Source: Achromobacter kerstersii (lineage in GTDB: Bacteria > Pseudomonadota > Gammaproteobacteria > Burkholderiales > Burkholderiaceae_B). From it: a DNA stretch of 64,000 nucleotides. The first letter of the stretch is position 1. Every line of letters starts with the position of its first letter. The notes beneath the pieces were generated by a model, which was given only the letters and a program-made list of their open reading frames with translations, had not been told where the DNA came from and searched no databases. Below are positions 38,892 through 47,467 of this stretch, in pieces. A program made the position numbers and the translations under genes. The stretch covers positions 454,300 through 518,299 of the forward strand of contig NZ_CADIJQ010000003.1 of the NCBI RefSeq assembly GCF_902859595.1, given 5' to 3'.

Positions 38892-39650
38892 TTACTTCCC
38901 GGTGCCGAACGTCACGGTGTCGCCCGAACGGCGGCCTAGCGTAGACATCAATCCATCCAGCGCCGCCCGTTGCGCGTCGTTGGCCGACGCCGCGTAGGTT
39001 GCTTTGCCTTCGAAGCTGACGCCGCGCGCACCGGCATTACCTTGTCCCGTGACGGTCAGCAAGCCGCTTTCGGTCGTGAGCGCCAGCGTCGCACCCGCCT
39101 TGCCCGCACCTTGCACGCGCAGCAGATACGTGCCAACGGGCGTGACAGAGGTCAGCGCGGTGCCGGCATTACGCCAGCGCAGGTCGGCAATGGGGCCGGC
39201 CGGCAAGTCACCGCCCAGCCGCAACGCCTGCCAGTTGATTTCCAACATACCTTCGGGCGCCAGCGTGTTCCACGGCGCGCCAAGCGCAGGCAGCACGGAC
39301 GCAGGCACGCGCAACGACTGCGCCGGCACCGACAGGCCATTCCAGCTGACCCGCGCACGCAGCGGCCCTTGCAGCCAGGGGTGCGTGAATTCCAGCGCCA
39401 TCGTGTCCCAACGCCATTGCCACTGCACGGCTTGCGGCAGCACGCGCTGCGCGCCTTGGGGGCCGAGCGCAATCCAGGCGCTGCCGCGCCATAGGGTGCC
39501 GCTGGCATCGGCCAGCGCAACGACGGACGCGTCCGATTGCAACGCCAGCAGCCAACGCGCGGGCAGCACGCTGACGCCAGCCGCCACGGCGCATGCCGCG
39601 CCGGCCAGCCAGAGCGCGGTGGTGCGTCTGTTCAAGCGGGGTATCGGCAT
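38892..39650 (-). CDS. gspN: Type II secretion protein GspN
   Basis: A 252-residue protein with one N-terminal membrane helix (TALWLAGAACAVAAGVSVLP) and the GspN pattern SDASVVALADASGTLWRGSAWIALG, then WRWDTMALEFTHPWLQGPLRA in the periplasmic part. GspN is an accessory inner-membrane component of some type II systems. The ATG at 39650 overlaps the gspM stop. It is the last gene of the gspG-to-gspN operon. Confidence 0.82.
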   Translation of the reverse strand: MPIPRLNRRTTALWLAGAACAVAAGVSVLPARWLLALQSDASVVALADASGTLWRGSAWIALGPQGAQRVLPQAVQWQWRWDTMALEFTHPWLQGPLRARVSWNGLSVPAQSLRVPASVLPALGAPWNTLAPEGMLEINWQALRLGGDLPAGPIADLRWRNAGTALTSVTPVGTYLLRVQGAGKAGATLALTTESGLLTVTGQGNAGARGVSFEGKATYAASANDAQRAALDGLMSTLGRRSGDTVTFGTGK

Positions 39651-40255
39651 CAGCGGGCTCCTGCCTTGTCGGGCAGCGCCAACGTCACGCGGCCGTTGAC
39701 CAAGCCGGGCAGCGGCCTGCCGTTCGGATTGGCGGCGCGCGTCAGCGCCACGTTCTGCGTGGCCAAGCCCCAATCGCGGCCCGCGCCATCCAGCCAGCGC
39801 AGCAGCGCGGAAGACGGCGCCTGGTTCAACGTCAGTTGCACGCCGGTTCCGGTTTCCGCTTGCGCCAGCGTCCACATGCCCGCGGGCAGCCCCGCGCGCT
39901 CCAGGCTCGCGCCGAGTTCGGCGGGGGACGGCATTGACGCCGACGGCGCCGCCGAGCGCTGGCGCAACGTGCGCGCTTGGGTGGTCAGGTCGGCCACGGT
40001 GGCGGCCTGGCCGCGCAACACGGGCAGTTCGGCCTGTAGCTTGCGCATGGTGTTCAAGGGCGGCTCGATCAGCGTCACGAACACCACCGCAGCGCCCAGC
40101 AGCGCGGCGGCGCCCGTCACCAGACGCCGTTCGCGCGGCGCCAGGGCCAGATACCGCTGCCGCGCGCGGGCAAGCGCCGGGTCGATGGGTTTGCGCAGGG
40201 ATTGCCAGGCGGCTTGCAGGCGCAGAATCGATGAATGAATGCGTGGCGAAGTCAT
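39650..40255 (-). CDS. gspM: Type II secretion protein GspM
   Basis: A 201-residue bitopic protein. A basic cytoplasmic N terminus (RARQRYLALAPRERRLV) precedes one membrane helix (TGAAALLGAAVVFVTLIEPP, about 48-67). The periplasmic ferredoxin-like domain includes GVQLTLNQAPSSALLRWLDG. It anchors GspL in the inner-membrane platform. It overlaps gspL by four bases. Confidence 0.85.
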   Translation of the reverse strand: MTSPRIHSSILRLQAAWQSLRKPIDPALARARQRYLALAPRERRLVTGAAALLGAAVVFVTLIEPPLNTMRKLQAELPVLRGQAATVADLTTQARTLRQRSAAPSASMPSPAELGASLERAGLPAGMWTLAQAETGTGVQLTLNQAPSSALLRWLDGAGRDWGLATQNVALTRAANPNGRPLPGLVNGRVTLALPDKAGAR

Positions 40256-41244
40256 GGTTGCTTGCGCAGGATGCGCCAGGTGTTGTCGGTGTCACCCCGT
40301 TCCAGCTTCAGGCCGAGCGCGGCGGCTTGCTGGATCAGCGCGGGGGTTTCGGCGACGCGTTGGGCTTTGTCGTCGGCGTCCGCCAGTTGCAGCGTCAGCG
40401 CCTGATCGGCGTAGGTCAGCTTTGCGACCTTGTCGGCTGCGAACGGCAGCGTTTGCGCAGCGGCGCGCGCCAGCGGCAGGAAGTCCGCCGCGCTGGCGGC
40501 CCCCCGATTGGCTTGCAGCGCGTCCAAGCCTTGCTGCGCCTGGCGCGGCGGGTCCAGCACCACGGGCAAGTCAGGAAAGGCGGCCAGCACCTGCTGGCGC
40601 ATGCCGGCTTTCAACGCGTCGGCTTCGGCGTTCAACTGAGAGGCATGGATGTTCAGGCCTGCGATCCAGACCACCGCCGCCGCCGCGCCCCAGCGCCACA
40701 CCGGCCGCCAGCGCGACACGCGGGCGGGCGCCAGCTGCGGCATGGCAAGCGACCACGACGGCGACGGCGCTTGCCAGCGCGGGTCGGCCGGGTCGCGTAG
40801 CGGAAGCGATGACGGGGGCGCCAGCGTTTGCGGCGCGATCAACGCGTAAGCGCGCAGGCTATGCGCGTTAAGCAGGCTCCAGGCGCGGCGCACGGGTTCG
40901 CGTGGCGACCAGGCCAGCGCGACGCTGCCATCGGCGGCACGTGGGCCAAACCCGATCGCCAACGCATCCAGGTCGCTCAACACCAGCGGTTCCAGCGCAC
41001 TGTGAACCGCCGCGGCGTAGCGGGCGCGCGCCACGGCGGGAATCTGCACCGTCGTGGCGATGACATCGGCGGGATGCAATACCGCTTCGCACGTGGCGTT
41101 GGGATAGGCGTTGCCCAGCGCGCGCAAGGTCAGCTCGCCTTGCTGCGCGCAACGTCCGCGCCGGTCGAACCAGGCAAAGGGCAGGGGCGAGTCGGCGGTG
41201 AACTCGTCCAAGGCCGGAAGCGCAATGCGCAGGGAATTTTTCAA
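40252..41244 (-). CDS. gspL: Type II secretion protein GspL
   Basis: A 330-residue protein with a cytoplasmic actin-like N-terminal half (HPADVIATTVQIPAVARARYAAAVHSALEPLV), one membrane helix (WRWGAAAAVVWIAGLNIHASQL, about 187-208) and a periplasmic ferredoxin-like domain. The cytoplasmic part binds GspE and the periplasmic part pairs with GspM. It overlaps the gspK stop, consistent with one operon. Confidence 0.85.
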   Translation of the reverse strand: MKNSLRIALPALDEFTADSPLPFAWFDRRGRCAQQGELTLRALGNAYPNATCEAVLHPADVIATTVQIPAVARARYAAAVHSALEPLVLSDLDALAIGFGPRAADGSVALAWSPREPVRRAWSLLNAHSLRAYALIAPQTLAPPSSLPLRDPADPRWQAPSPSWSLAMPQLAPARVSRWRPVWRWGAAAAVVWIAGLNIHASQLNAEADALKAGMRQQVLAAFPDLPVVLDPPRQAQQGLDALQANRGAASAADFLPLARAAAQTLPFAADKVAKLTYADQALTLQLADADDKAQRVAETPALIQQAAALGLKLERGDTDNTWRILRKQP

Positions 41245-42278
41245 GGGTTCTCTCTTGTCCAGATCGTGTCGGGCGCGGCGGGCGGGGCGCTGCGCACCAG
41301 GGCTTGCATCGACACCCGGGCGCGTTCATAGACCACGGTGCCGCTTGCCATGAACCAGCCGCTGGCGGTGGTGACGGTGGGCGCAGCGCCTTCGATACCC
41401 GTGCCAGCCAGGCGGTTGGCGAAGTCGCCGGCGTTGTTGAACCAGTTGCCGCGGTCGCGCTCGCCGGTCATGGCGCGCGCCTGGGCAAGCGACAGGCCAG
41501 GCACCAGCGCCGCGATGACTTCGGCGGGCGCGGTGTTGACGTTGACGCTGGTGGCGGTGGGCAGCACGGTCATCGTGCGGCGCATTTCGTTGCGCTCGGG
41601 CGTGTCCAGACCCAGCTGCGCGGCAATTTCATCTACGCCGCGCGGCAGCGGCGCGCGCGCATCGGGCGTGGCCGTGGGTTGGCCGTTGGTGGATGACGGC
41701 GCGTCGGCCGCCAGCGCGGGGGGCTGGGCGGCGGCGATGATGTCGATCAGGTGGGCGGCCAGCGTGTCGGGCAGTTGCTGCACATTCAGCAAGCGGCGCA
41801 GCACTTTTTCCTGCTCGGGCTGCGGCACGCCATTGCGCGCCAGATTGCTCAGGTTGTACTTGCCCTGTTCGTCTTGCACGCGGCCCGAGAACACGGCCAC
41901 GCGGTCGTCGCCCGGCCGTTCGATACGGGTGTCGAGCACAGGCGTCGCCCAGATCTGATCGCCGCGCGTCGTGGATTCACGCTTGCCGTGATCGCGGATG
42001 ACCAGGCGCGCCCAGTCGATGCCGCCCGCCAGCATCACGCGCGCCTGCACACGCGACAGCTCGTTTTCCATGCGGCGGGTGCTGGCGGTCTGGCGCTGGA
42101 ACAGGCTGGTCGTCAGCGCGGCCACGATGGCCACGATGATCAGCGCGCTGATGACCGCGGCGCCACGCTCGCGGGGCGAGGTGAGGCGCGATGGTTGGCG
42201 TGATGTCGGCTGCGCCGGTGAGGGCGATGATAGCCGCGAAGGCGGACGCAACGCCGTGCGCGATGATTGGCTCGTCAT
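41241..42278 (-). CDS. gspK: Type II secretion minor pseudopilin GspK
   Basis: A 345-residue large minor pseudopilin. After a longer than usual Ser/Pro/Arg-rich leader comes GAAVISALIIVAIVAALTTSLFQRQ, the prepilin cleavage/helix region, but without the Glu at position +5, as expected for GspK. The periplasmic part contains NLARNG, the helix-hairpin-helix-like SVNVNTAPAEVIAALVPGL and the C-terminal MASGTVVYERARVSMQALV. It caps the pseudopilus tip with GspI and GspJ. Confidence 0.87.
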   Translation of the reverse strand: MTSQSSRTALRPPSRLSSPSPAQPTSRQPSRLTSPRERGAAVISALIIVAIVAALTTSLFQRQTASTRRMENELSRVQARVMLAGGIDWARLVIRDHGKRESTTRGDQIWATPVLDTRIERPGDDRVAVFSGRVQDEQGKYNLSNLARNGVPQPEQEKVLRRLLNVQQLPDTLAAHLIDIIAAAQPPALAADAPSSTNGQPTATPDARAPLPRGVDEIAAQLGLDTPERNEMRRTMTVLPTATSVNVNTAPAEVIAALVPGLSLAQARAMTGERDRGNWFNNAGDFANRLAGTGIEGAAPTVTTASGWFMASGTVVYERARVSMQALVRSAPPAAPDTIWTRENP

Positions 42279-42901
42279 GGCAGCTCCAGGATGCGCGTGT
42301 AGCGTTGCGGCGCCGCGGCCGCGCCGCGCTCAAGCGTAATTTCGATGCCGGTGGGCGCGGTGCCAAAGCTGGCGTTGACGTCGACCCAGCCGGTGCCGGG
42401 CACCCAGGCGCGCACGCTCAGCACCCGCACCCCCGGCAACAGCAGCACGCCATTCACGGCAGCCGGAAGCGGGCTGCGCGGGGCGGCCGGCCCGCTGGCG
42501 CGCCACAATCCATCTGCCCGCACTTGCCACTGCACGCGCTGCCACAGGCCGTTGCCATCGGCATCGGGACGCAGCAGTTCCAAGGTCTGGCCGCCGCTGG
42601 TTCGCCGCAGCAGGCGCAGGCCGCTGGTCAAGGCCAGGGCGTCTTTGCTCGGCGAATCAAAACTTGGGCCGGTGTAAGACAGCTCTACATCGCGCCCCAT
42701 CTGGCCCAGCGTGCGCACGATGGCGTCGGTGTCTTCGGCCTGCTGTTCGATCCAGTCGCGTGCGTTTGACACACTGGCCAGGCCGCGCCAGGCCATCAGG
42801 CTCACCAGCGCCATCAGCGCCAGCGCCACCAGCACTTCAATCAGCGTAAAGCCGCCCTGCGCACGGCGGGCGGGAGTTGGGAACGCGCGGCGCATTGTCA
42901 T
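42275..42901 (-). CDS. gspJ: Type II secretion minor pseudopilin GspJ
   Basis: A 208-residue prepilin-like protein with leader RRAQGGFTLIEVLVALALMALVSLMAWRGL (cleavage after the Gly before FTLIE). Later it has RDVELSYTGPSFDS and a beta-rich domain. It forms the tip complex with GspI and GspK. The start overlaps the gspI stop by four bases. Confidence 0.88.
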   Translation of the reverse strand: MTMRRAFPTPARRAQGGFTLIEVLVALALMALVSLMAWRGLASVSNARDWIEQQAEDTDAIVRTLGQMGRDVELSYTGPSFDSPSKDALALTSGLRLLRRTSGGQTLELLRPDADGNGLWQRVQWQVRADGLWRASGPAAPRSPLPAAVNGVLLLPGVRVLSVRAWVPGTGWVDVNASFGTAPTGIEITLERGAAAAPQRYTRILELP

Positions 42902-43299
42902 CGCAGGCTGGACAGCAGCCCGTCCAGTTGCAGCAGCACGGCGTCGGGCCGCGGCGAGGCCGTGTCATGCACGTTGACCGACACCTGACGGAAGCTGCGG
43001 TTCATGGAATTGGTAAAGACCAGTTCGCATTGCAGCGCGCGCCCGCCTTGCGGGCAGGGCACCGTCTGCGAACCCGCGCGCGGCAGGCTTTGCTCCAGCC
43101 GCAGTTGCGTGAGCGCGTTCTGCGCGGCCAGCAAGGCCAGCGTCTTGTCCTGCAAGGCGCGATTGTTGGCCGACATCACGCCCGTCGCCCGCAGCGCGGC
43201 CGCCATCGCAACGGCAATGATGGCCAGCGCCACCAGCACTTCAATCAGGGTGAAGCCACGCTGGCGATCAGTGGGGCGGGGCGGTTCAGCGAATGTCAT
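42898..43299 (-). CDS. gspI: Type II secretion minor pseudopilin GspI
   Basis: A 133-residue prepilin-like protein with RQRGFTLIEVLVALAIIAVAMAAALRA at the N terminus and the GspI-type helix AQNALTQLRLEQ. It initiates assembly of the pseudopilus tip. The gene overlaps gspH by 14 bases and gspJ by four. Confidence 0.87.
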   Translation of the reverse strand: MTFAEPPRPTDRQRGFTLIEVLVALAIIAVAMAAALRATGVMSANNRALQDKTLALLAAQNALTQLRLEQSLPRAGSQTVPCPQGGRALQCELVFTNSMNRSFRQVSVNVHDTASPRPDAVLLQLDGLLSSLR

Positions 43300-43774
43300 A
43301 GCGGCCGGAGGCGTCGCGTTGCAAGGTGACCGTGGCTTCCCCCGCGCGCAGGGTCAGCGTGATCGGGTCGGCAACCCATTCGGTGTTGAAGACAAGCGGG
43401 CGGTCAGGGGTCAGGCGCAGTTGCACCACGCCCGCCTGCCAGGATTGCGGGCGCAGCATCTCGTCGTGCTCCAGGCGGTCAACCGGCACAGGCACGTCTT
43501 CCTGTGCGCTGGGGCCGGGCAAGCGGCCCGCGCGTTCAAACGACCAGCCCTGGTCATTCGCCAGCCACCGGATGGCGCGGCCATCGCTGCGGGCTTCGCT
43601 TTGCGCCACGGTGAACGCGTCCGCCAGGCGCTGCGCGTCGGCCCGCAGGCCGTTGTCGCGCTTGCCGATGGACAGGCTCACCATGCTGGCGGCAATGGCC
43701 ACGATCACCAGCACCACCAGCACTTCAACCAGCGTGAAGCCGCGCTCAGAGTTCCCAGGAACCGATGTCGGCAT
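43286..43774 (-). CDS. gspH: Type II secretion minor pseudopilin GspH
   Basis: A 162-residue prepilin-like protein with leader MPTSVPGNSERGFTLVEVLVVLVIVAIAASMVSLSIG, then LRADAQRLADAFTVAQSEARSDGRAIRW typical of GspH. The ATG at 43774 overlaps the gspG stop by 29 bases; earlier in-frame ATGs would overlap far more. It lies between the tip complex and the main pseudopilin GspG. Confidence 0.85.
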   Translation of the reverse strand: MPTSVPGNSERGFTLVEVLVVLVIVAIAASMVSLSIGKRDNGLRADAQRLADAFTVAQSEARSDGRAIRWLANDQGWSFERAGRLPGPSAQEDVPVPVDRLEHDEMLRPQSWQAGVVQLRLTPDRPLVFNTEWVADPITLTLRAGEATVTLQRDASGRYDIR

Positions 43775-44174
43775 CGCCGTTTTCGCCCCCGGGCTTGTTG
43801 TCGGCGCCGAACGAGAACACATCGATATCGCCCTTCACGCCGGGGCTCAGGTACTGATAAGGATGACCCCAGGGGTCATTGGGCAGCTTGTCCAGATAGC
43901 CGCGCCAGTTGTTGGCGCCATCCGGCTTTTCCGCCAGGGCGCGCAGGCCCTGAGCGGTTGTGGGGTAGCGCCCGTTATCCAGCCGGTACAGCTTGAGCGC
44001 CTGCATGATGCCCCCGATATCCTGGCGCGCGGCCACCTGCCGAGCCTGATCGGGGCGATCCAGCACGCGCGGCACAATCAGGGCCGCCAGAATCCCCATG
44101 ATCACAATCACCACCATGATCTCGATCAGGGTGAAACCTTGCTGGCGGGCAAGCCCGCGCGGTAACTGACGCAC
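43746..44174 (-). CDS. gspG: Type II secretion major pseudopilin GspG
   Basis: A 142-residue major pseudopilin. Prepilin site and helix are RQQGFTLIEIMVVIVIMGILAALIVPRVL. The conserved core includes IMQALKLYRLDNGRYPTTAQGLRAL and NDPWGHPYQYLSPG, and the calcium-loop region ends GADNKPGGENGDADIGSW. It is the first gene of an eight-gene operon on the minus strand. Prepilin peptidase (gspO) is not in the window. Confidence 0.94.
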   Translation of the reverse strand: MRQLPRGLARQQGFTLIEIMVVIVIMGILAALIVPRVLDRPDQARQVAARQDIGGIMQALKLYRLDNGRYPTTAQGLRALAEKPDGANNWRGYLDKLPNDPWGHPYQYLSPGVKGDIDVFSFGADNKPGGENGDADIGSWEL

Positions 44175-44215
44175 TTTACAACTCCGGTCTTTCGGTAGAA
44201 GCCCGGAATTGTGGA

Positions 44216-44235
44216 CATGAAATATGACAGTAATG
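44216..44235. promoter_or_regulatory. Shared motif upstream of gspG (copy of the gspD motif)
   Basis: CATGAAATATGACAGTAATG lies about 40 bp upstream of gspG and matches 34878-34899 upstream of gspD. Its reverse complement includes CTGTCAT followed by the AT-rich ATTT, a perfect first half and spacer of a PhoB box; the second half-site is poor. Confidence 0.45.
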
Positions 44236-44285
44236 CGGTGCGAATCGGCCGGCCTGCTACCATGGCCTTTCTACAAGGAGCGGTA

Positions 44286-44447
44286 ATGGCTACAAAAGAG
44301 AAGTCTTCGACTGGTTTGGCGGCGTTGGTTGAAAAGGCGCTTCAACAGAAGAAGCTGGCTGCCGCCACGCAGAAGCCGACGGGATCATCCCTGTCGAACA
44401 TGGCGGGACGCAAGCAAATGGGCCGGCCCGCTGGCCGCAAACGCTGA
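44286..44447 (+). CDS. Small basic protein of unknown function
   Basis: A 53-residue protein, MATKEKSSTGLAALVEK then QQKKLAAAT and ending GRKQMGRPAGRKR. It has a strong ribosome site (AAGGAG at 44275-44280) seven bases before the ATG, which supports translation. It has no membrane segment or signal, and its Lys/Arg-rich tail could bind nucleic acid. It is divergent from gspG, with gspC convergent downstream. I do not recognise the family. Confidence 0.5.
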   Translation: MATKEKSSTGLAALVEKALQQKKLAAATQKPTGSSLSNMAGRKQMGRPAGRKR

Positions 44448-44525
44448 TTGGCAGATTGGTTTGCGGATTGAAGGGCGCTTGAAAGGACGCGCCGCCTGAT
44501 CCGCATAGACGTGGCTTTGAAGAAC

Positions 44526-44654
44526 GCATCGTTCGACGACGCATCGTTCAACTAAGCATCGTTCGACGACGCATCGTTCAACTAAGCATCGTTCGACGAC
44601 ACAAGTTCAACTAAGCATCGTTCTACGACGCAACGTTCATCCACGCAGCATTTA
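44526..44654. repeat. Tandem 15-nt array ending in the gspC stop codon
   Basis: Units alternate between GCATCGTTCGACGAC (44526, 44556, 44586) and GCATCGTTCAACTAA (44541, 44571), with variants at 44601, 44615 and 44630. The last diverged unit runs into TTA at 44652-44654, the complement of the gspC stop. Confidence 0.9.
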
Positions 44655-45095
44655 ATTCACCTGCGCAATTCCCGCCGGCGCTACCAACGCGGCGGGGGTG
44701 GCCAGGCGATTCATTCTTCCCCCCTGTTCTACCGTCACGGCGTCCACGGCGATATCGCGCAACACGATACCCGGGGCGACTTCATCGCCTGTGCGCCACG
44801 CCAATGGCGGGCCGCCATCCACGCTTAGCACGGCCGCGCCATCGGGTCCGGCTGCGATCAAGCCCAGTACGCTGATCTGCGTGCGCATCACTTCGTCTTT
44901 GCCGAACCATAACGCTACCGGCGTGTTGTCGGCTGCGCGCGGCGCGCTCGCGGATACTGCGGGCGGCAGCGGGCCGGGGCGTGGGGCCAGCAGAATGGAC
45001 GCCCACACGCCCACGCCTGCGGCGAAAGCCAGCACGGCAAGGACGCGCAGCGCGGCGGGTGCGGAGGGCAGGGCGGGGCGGAAAGACAGCGGCAT
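44652..45095 (-). CDS. gspC: Type II secretion protein GspC (short form)
   Basis: A 147-residue bitopic protein: a membrane helix (VLAVLAFAAGVGVWASILLAP, about 18-38), then an HR domain (ISVLGLIAAGPDGAAVLSVDGGPPLAWRTGDEVAPGIVLRDIAVDAVTVEQ). There is no PDZ or coiled-coil region, as in the short GspC of some betaproteobacteria. It bridges the inner platform to the N0 domain of GspD. The ATG at 45095 is chosen over an upstream in-frame start. Confidence 0.82.
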   Translation of the reverse strand: MPLSFRPALPSAPAALRVLAVLAFAAGVGVWASILLAPRPGPLPPAVSASAPRAADNTPVALWFGKDEVMRTQISVLGLIAAGPDGAAVLSVDGGPPLAWRTGDEVAPGIVLRDIAVDAVTVEQGGRMNRLATPAALVAPAGIAQVN

Positions 45096-45232
45096 GGGGC
45101 AGCGACGGCGCAAAAGAGGAAGCGAAAGAGGAAACGAAAGCAAGGCGAAAAGCGACGCGCCCGACTATAGCGGTTGTTCATGACAAGCCCGCGATGGTCT
45201 TTTGTTCCGGGATTCAGGTTCTGTACAGCTTT

Positions 45233-45250
45233 CTGTCATTGGCCTTACAC
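45233..45250 (+). promoter_or_regulatory. PhoB box upstream of phoX1
   Basis: CTGTCAT-TGGC-CTTACAC has a perfect first 7-mer and a 5-of-7 second 7-mer with the standard 4-bp spacer. A further CTGTACA lies 12 bp upstream (45221-45227). The box is 73 bp before the phosphatase start. Confidence 0.65.
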
Positions 45251-45322
45251 GGCGCTTATCCAGAATGCGGTCACGCTTGGGCTTAACAGCCGGGCATTCA
45301 TTCGATCCAACTGGGAACCCGC

Positions 45323-47302
45323 ATGCAAGACACGAATCAAGCCAATCGCCGCCGACTCCTGAAGATGCTGGGAGGCGCGCCGATGCTGCCGATTGGCGGC
45401 GTCAGCATGGCTGCGCTGCTGGCCGGCTGTAATTCGAGCGATGACGATGATGACTCGTCCACCCCGCAGCCCAACCCTGATCCCAATGCGCCCGTGACGC
45501 CCGGTACGCCGGTGACGTTCACGTCGGCCTCGTTCACGCCGATGGCCGCGCCCACGCTAGCCAACCCGGAACTGATGGCGCGCACGACGGTGAGCTCGGC
45601 CCTGTCGCTGACGTTCAGCGATGGGTCCAAGCGCACGGTTGAGCTGGGCTACGAGCCGTTCTTCATGACGGGCGATACCGTGCCGGACGGCAAGGGCGGC
45701 ACGATGGTCGCGGGCGGCTACTTCAACCTGGCCGGCGCGCCCATCATGGACAACTCGGTGCCGGCCAAGGCGCGCCAGTTCTTCTCGAACTGTCCGGATG
45801 GCACGTCGCTTCTGGCTTTGTCGGCGCCCACGACGGTGCCCGGCGTTGCTGGCAACGCTGTCTACGCCGTGGTGCAGTTCGAATACCAATCGATGGACCA
45901 GGCTGGCAATGACATGTATGGCCTCTTGCCGTCGCCGATTGCCGTGCTGACGCTGTCGCAAGACCCGAACACGGGCAAGCTCAGCCTGGTGAAGTACAGC
46001 AACGTGGATACGTCGTCAGTGCATGGCCTGTGGATCACCTGCGGCGCCAGCCTGTCGCCGTGGGGCACGCATTTGTCCAGCGAAGAGTACGAGCCGGACG
46101 CCACCACCGCCCGCACCACGCCGTCGTTCCAGACCTATAGCTTGAACGTCTACGGCGATGCCACCAAGGCCAATCCGTACCACTACGGCCACATGCCCGA
46201 AGTGACGGTGCTGCCGGACGGCACCGGCACGATCAAGAAGCACTACTGCATGGGCCGCATCTCGCACGAGCTGGTGCAGATGATGCCTGATCAGCGCACC
46301 GCGCTGATGGGCGACGACGCCACCAACGGCGGTCTCTTCATGTTCGTGGCCGATCGCAAGGCGGACCTGTCGGCCGGCACGCTGTACGTGGCGCAATGGA
46401 CGCAGACCTCGGGCACGGGCCCGGGCGCCGGCACGCTGAAGTGGATCAAGCTGGGCCACGCCACCAGCGCCGAAGTCAAGGAACTGGCTGACCAGCTGAC
46501 GGCCGCCGACATCATGGACGTGCGCACCGTTGACCCGGCTGACGGCTCGTTCACGAAGATCCGCTACAGCGGCAAGGACAACTGGGTGAAGCTGCAACCC
46601 GGCCGCCGCCAAGCCGCGGCCTTCCTGGAAACGCACCGCTATGCGGCGATGGTGGGCGGCACGCTGGCCTTCACCAAGATGGAAGGCACCACCGTCAACG
46701 CCAAGGACAAGATTGCCTACAGCGCGATGTCGCGTATTGAATCGTCGATGATCGACGGCAAGGTTGCGGGCCTGAAGGTCGAAGCGAACTCCGCTGGCGC
46801 GGTGTACCAGCTGCACATGAAGGCGGGCCAGGTGGATACCGACGGCAGCGCGATCGACAGCGAATGGGTGCCGGTGGACATGGGCGCCGTGACCGAGCTG
46901 ATCGGCAAGCCCCTGGCCACGCCGGATGCGCTGGGCAACACGCACAACGCCGATTTCATCTCGAACCCCGACAACCTGAAGTTCTCGGAAAAGCTGCGCA
47001 CGCTGTTCGTGGGCGAAGACAGCGGCGGCCACGTGAACAACTTCATGTGGGCGTACAACGTGGACACCAAGGCGCTGTCGCGCTTGCTGTCCTGCCCGGT
47101 GGCGGCAGAATCCACCGGCTTGCAAGCGGTGGACGAGATCAACGGCTGGACCTACATCACCAGCAATTTCCAGCACGCGGCCGACTGGGGCAGCGTGCAT
47201 GCGGTGGTGCGTCCCACGCTGGAACCGCTGGTCAAGGCCAACTACAAGGACGGCTTCGGCGCAGCGGTGGGGTATCTGACAGGCGTGAAGATCGGCGCAT
47301 AG
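45323..47302 (+). CDS. phoX: PhoX family alkaline phosphatase, predicted Tat lipoprotein
   Basis: A 659-residue PhoX (DUF839) phosphatase, a Ca/Fe-dependent monomeric enzyme that frees phosphate from phosphoesters. The N terminus has a twin-arginine motif (NRRRLLKML) and a lipobox (LLAGC, Cys about residue 36), then an acidic Pro/Thr linker (DDDDDSSTPQPNPDPN). The PhoX body includes GASLSPWGTHLSSEEYEPD, KHYCMGRISHELVQMMPD and MGDDATNGGLFMFVAD. A PhoB box precedes it. It adjoins the type II secretion genes and a close paralogue follows. Confidence 0.88.
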   Translation: MQDTNQANRRRLLKMLGGAPMLPIGGVSMAALLAGCNSSDDDDDSSTPQPNPDPNAPVTPGTPVTFTSASFTPMAAPTLANPELMARTTVSSALSLTFSDGSKRTVELGYEPFFMTGDTVPDGKGGTMVAGGYFNLAGAPIMDNSVPAKARQFFSNCPDGTSLLALSAPTTVPGVAGNAVYAVVQFEYQSMDQAGNDMYGLLPSPIAVLTLSQDPNTGKLSLVKYSNVDTSSVHGLWITCGASLSPWGTHLSSEEYEPDATTARTTPSFQTYSLNVYGDATKANPYHYGHMPEVTVLPDGTGTIKKHYCMGRISHELVQMMPDQRTALMGDDATNGGLFMFVADRKADLSAGTLYVAQWTQTSGTGPGAGTLKWIKLGHATSAEVKELADQLTAADIMDVRTVDPADGSFTKIRYSGKDNWVKLQPGRRQAAAFLETHRYAAMVGGTLAFTKMEGTTVNAKDKIAYSAMSRIESSMIDGKVAGLKVEANSAGAVYQLHMKAGQVDTDGSAIDSEWVPVDMGAVTELIGKPLATPDALGNTHNADFISNPDNLKFSEKLRTLFVGEDSGGHVNNFMWAYNVDTKALSRLLSCPVAAESTGLQAVDEINGWTYITSNFQHAADWGSVHAVVRPTLEPLVKANYKDGFGAAVGYLTGVKIGA

Positions 47303-47378
47303 GATCGCGCATAAGACCGCGCAAAGGATCTCGCACAGGACCGCGCAAAACACCGCGCACAGGACCGCGCATAAGACC
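47295..47378. repeat. Seven tandem 12-nt units overlapping the phoX1 stop
   Basis: Units such as GCGCATAAGACC start every 12 bases from 47295. The first unit contains the TAG stop (47300-47302). Units 2 and 7 are identical. Confidence 0.88.
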
Positions 47379-47430
47379 GGCACTCCGGCAGCGCACAGCG
47401 GCCTTGGCCCTTACGGGTTGACGCCGTGAT

Positions 47431-47467
47431 ATCAGGGGACCGGCTTGCCGGTCCCCTGATGCATTTT
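47431..47467 (+). terminator. Strong Rho-independent terminator after phoX1
   Basis: A perfect 14-bp stem (47431-47444 with 47447-47460, starting ATCAGGGGACCGGC) is followed by GCATTTTT. It separates phoX1 from its paralogue. Confidence 0.85.

Noticed and set aside
45096..45180. Possible PhoB box for gspC around TTGTCAT on the minus strand.
   Set aside because: Only one half-site is visible and the spacing to the TATAGT box is wrong, so it is not reported as a feature.
47295..47378. Regular repeats near phoX1 considered as a CRISPR array.
   Set aside because: The 12-nt units are contiguous with no spacers, and no cas genes are in the window. The other arrays fail the same test.
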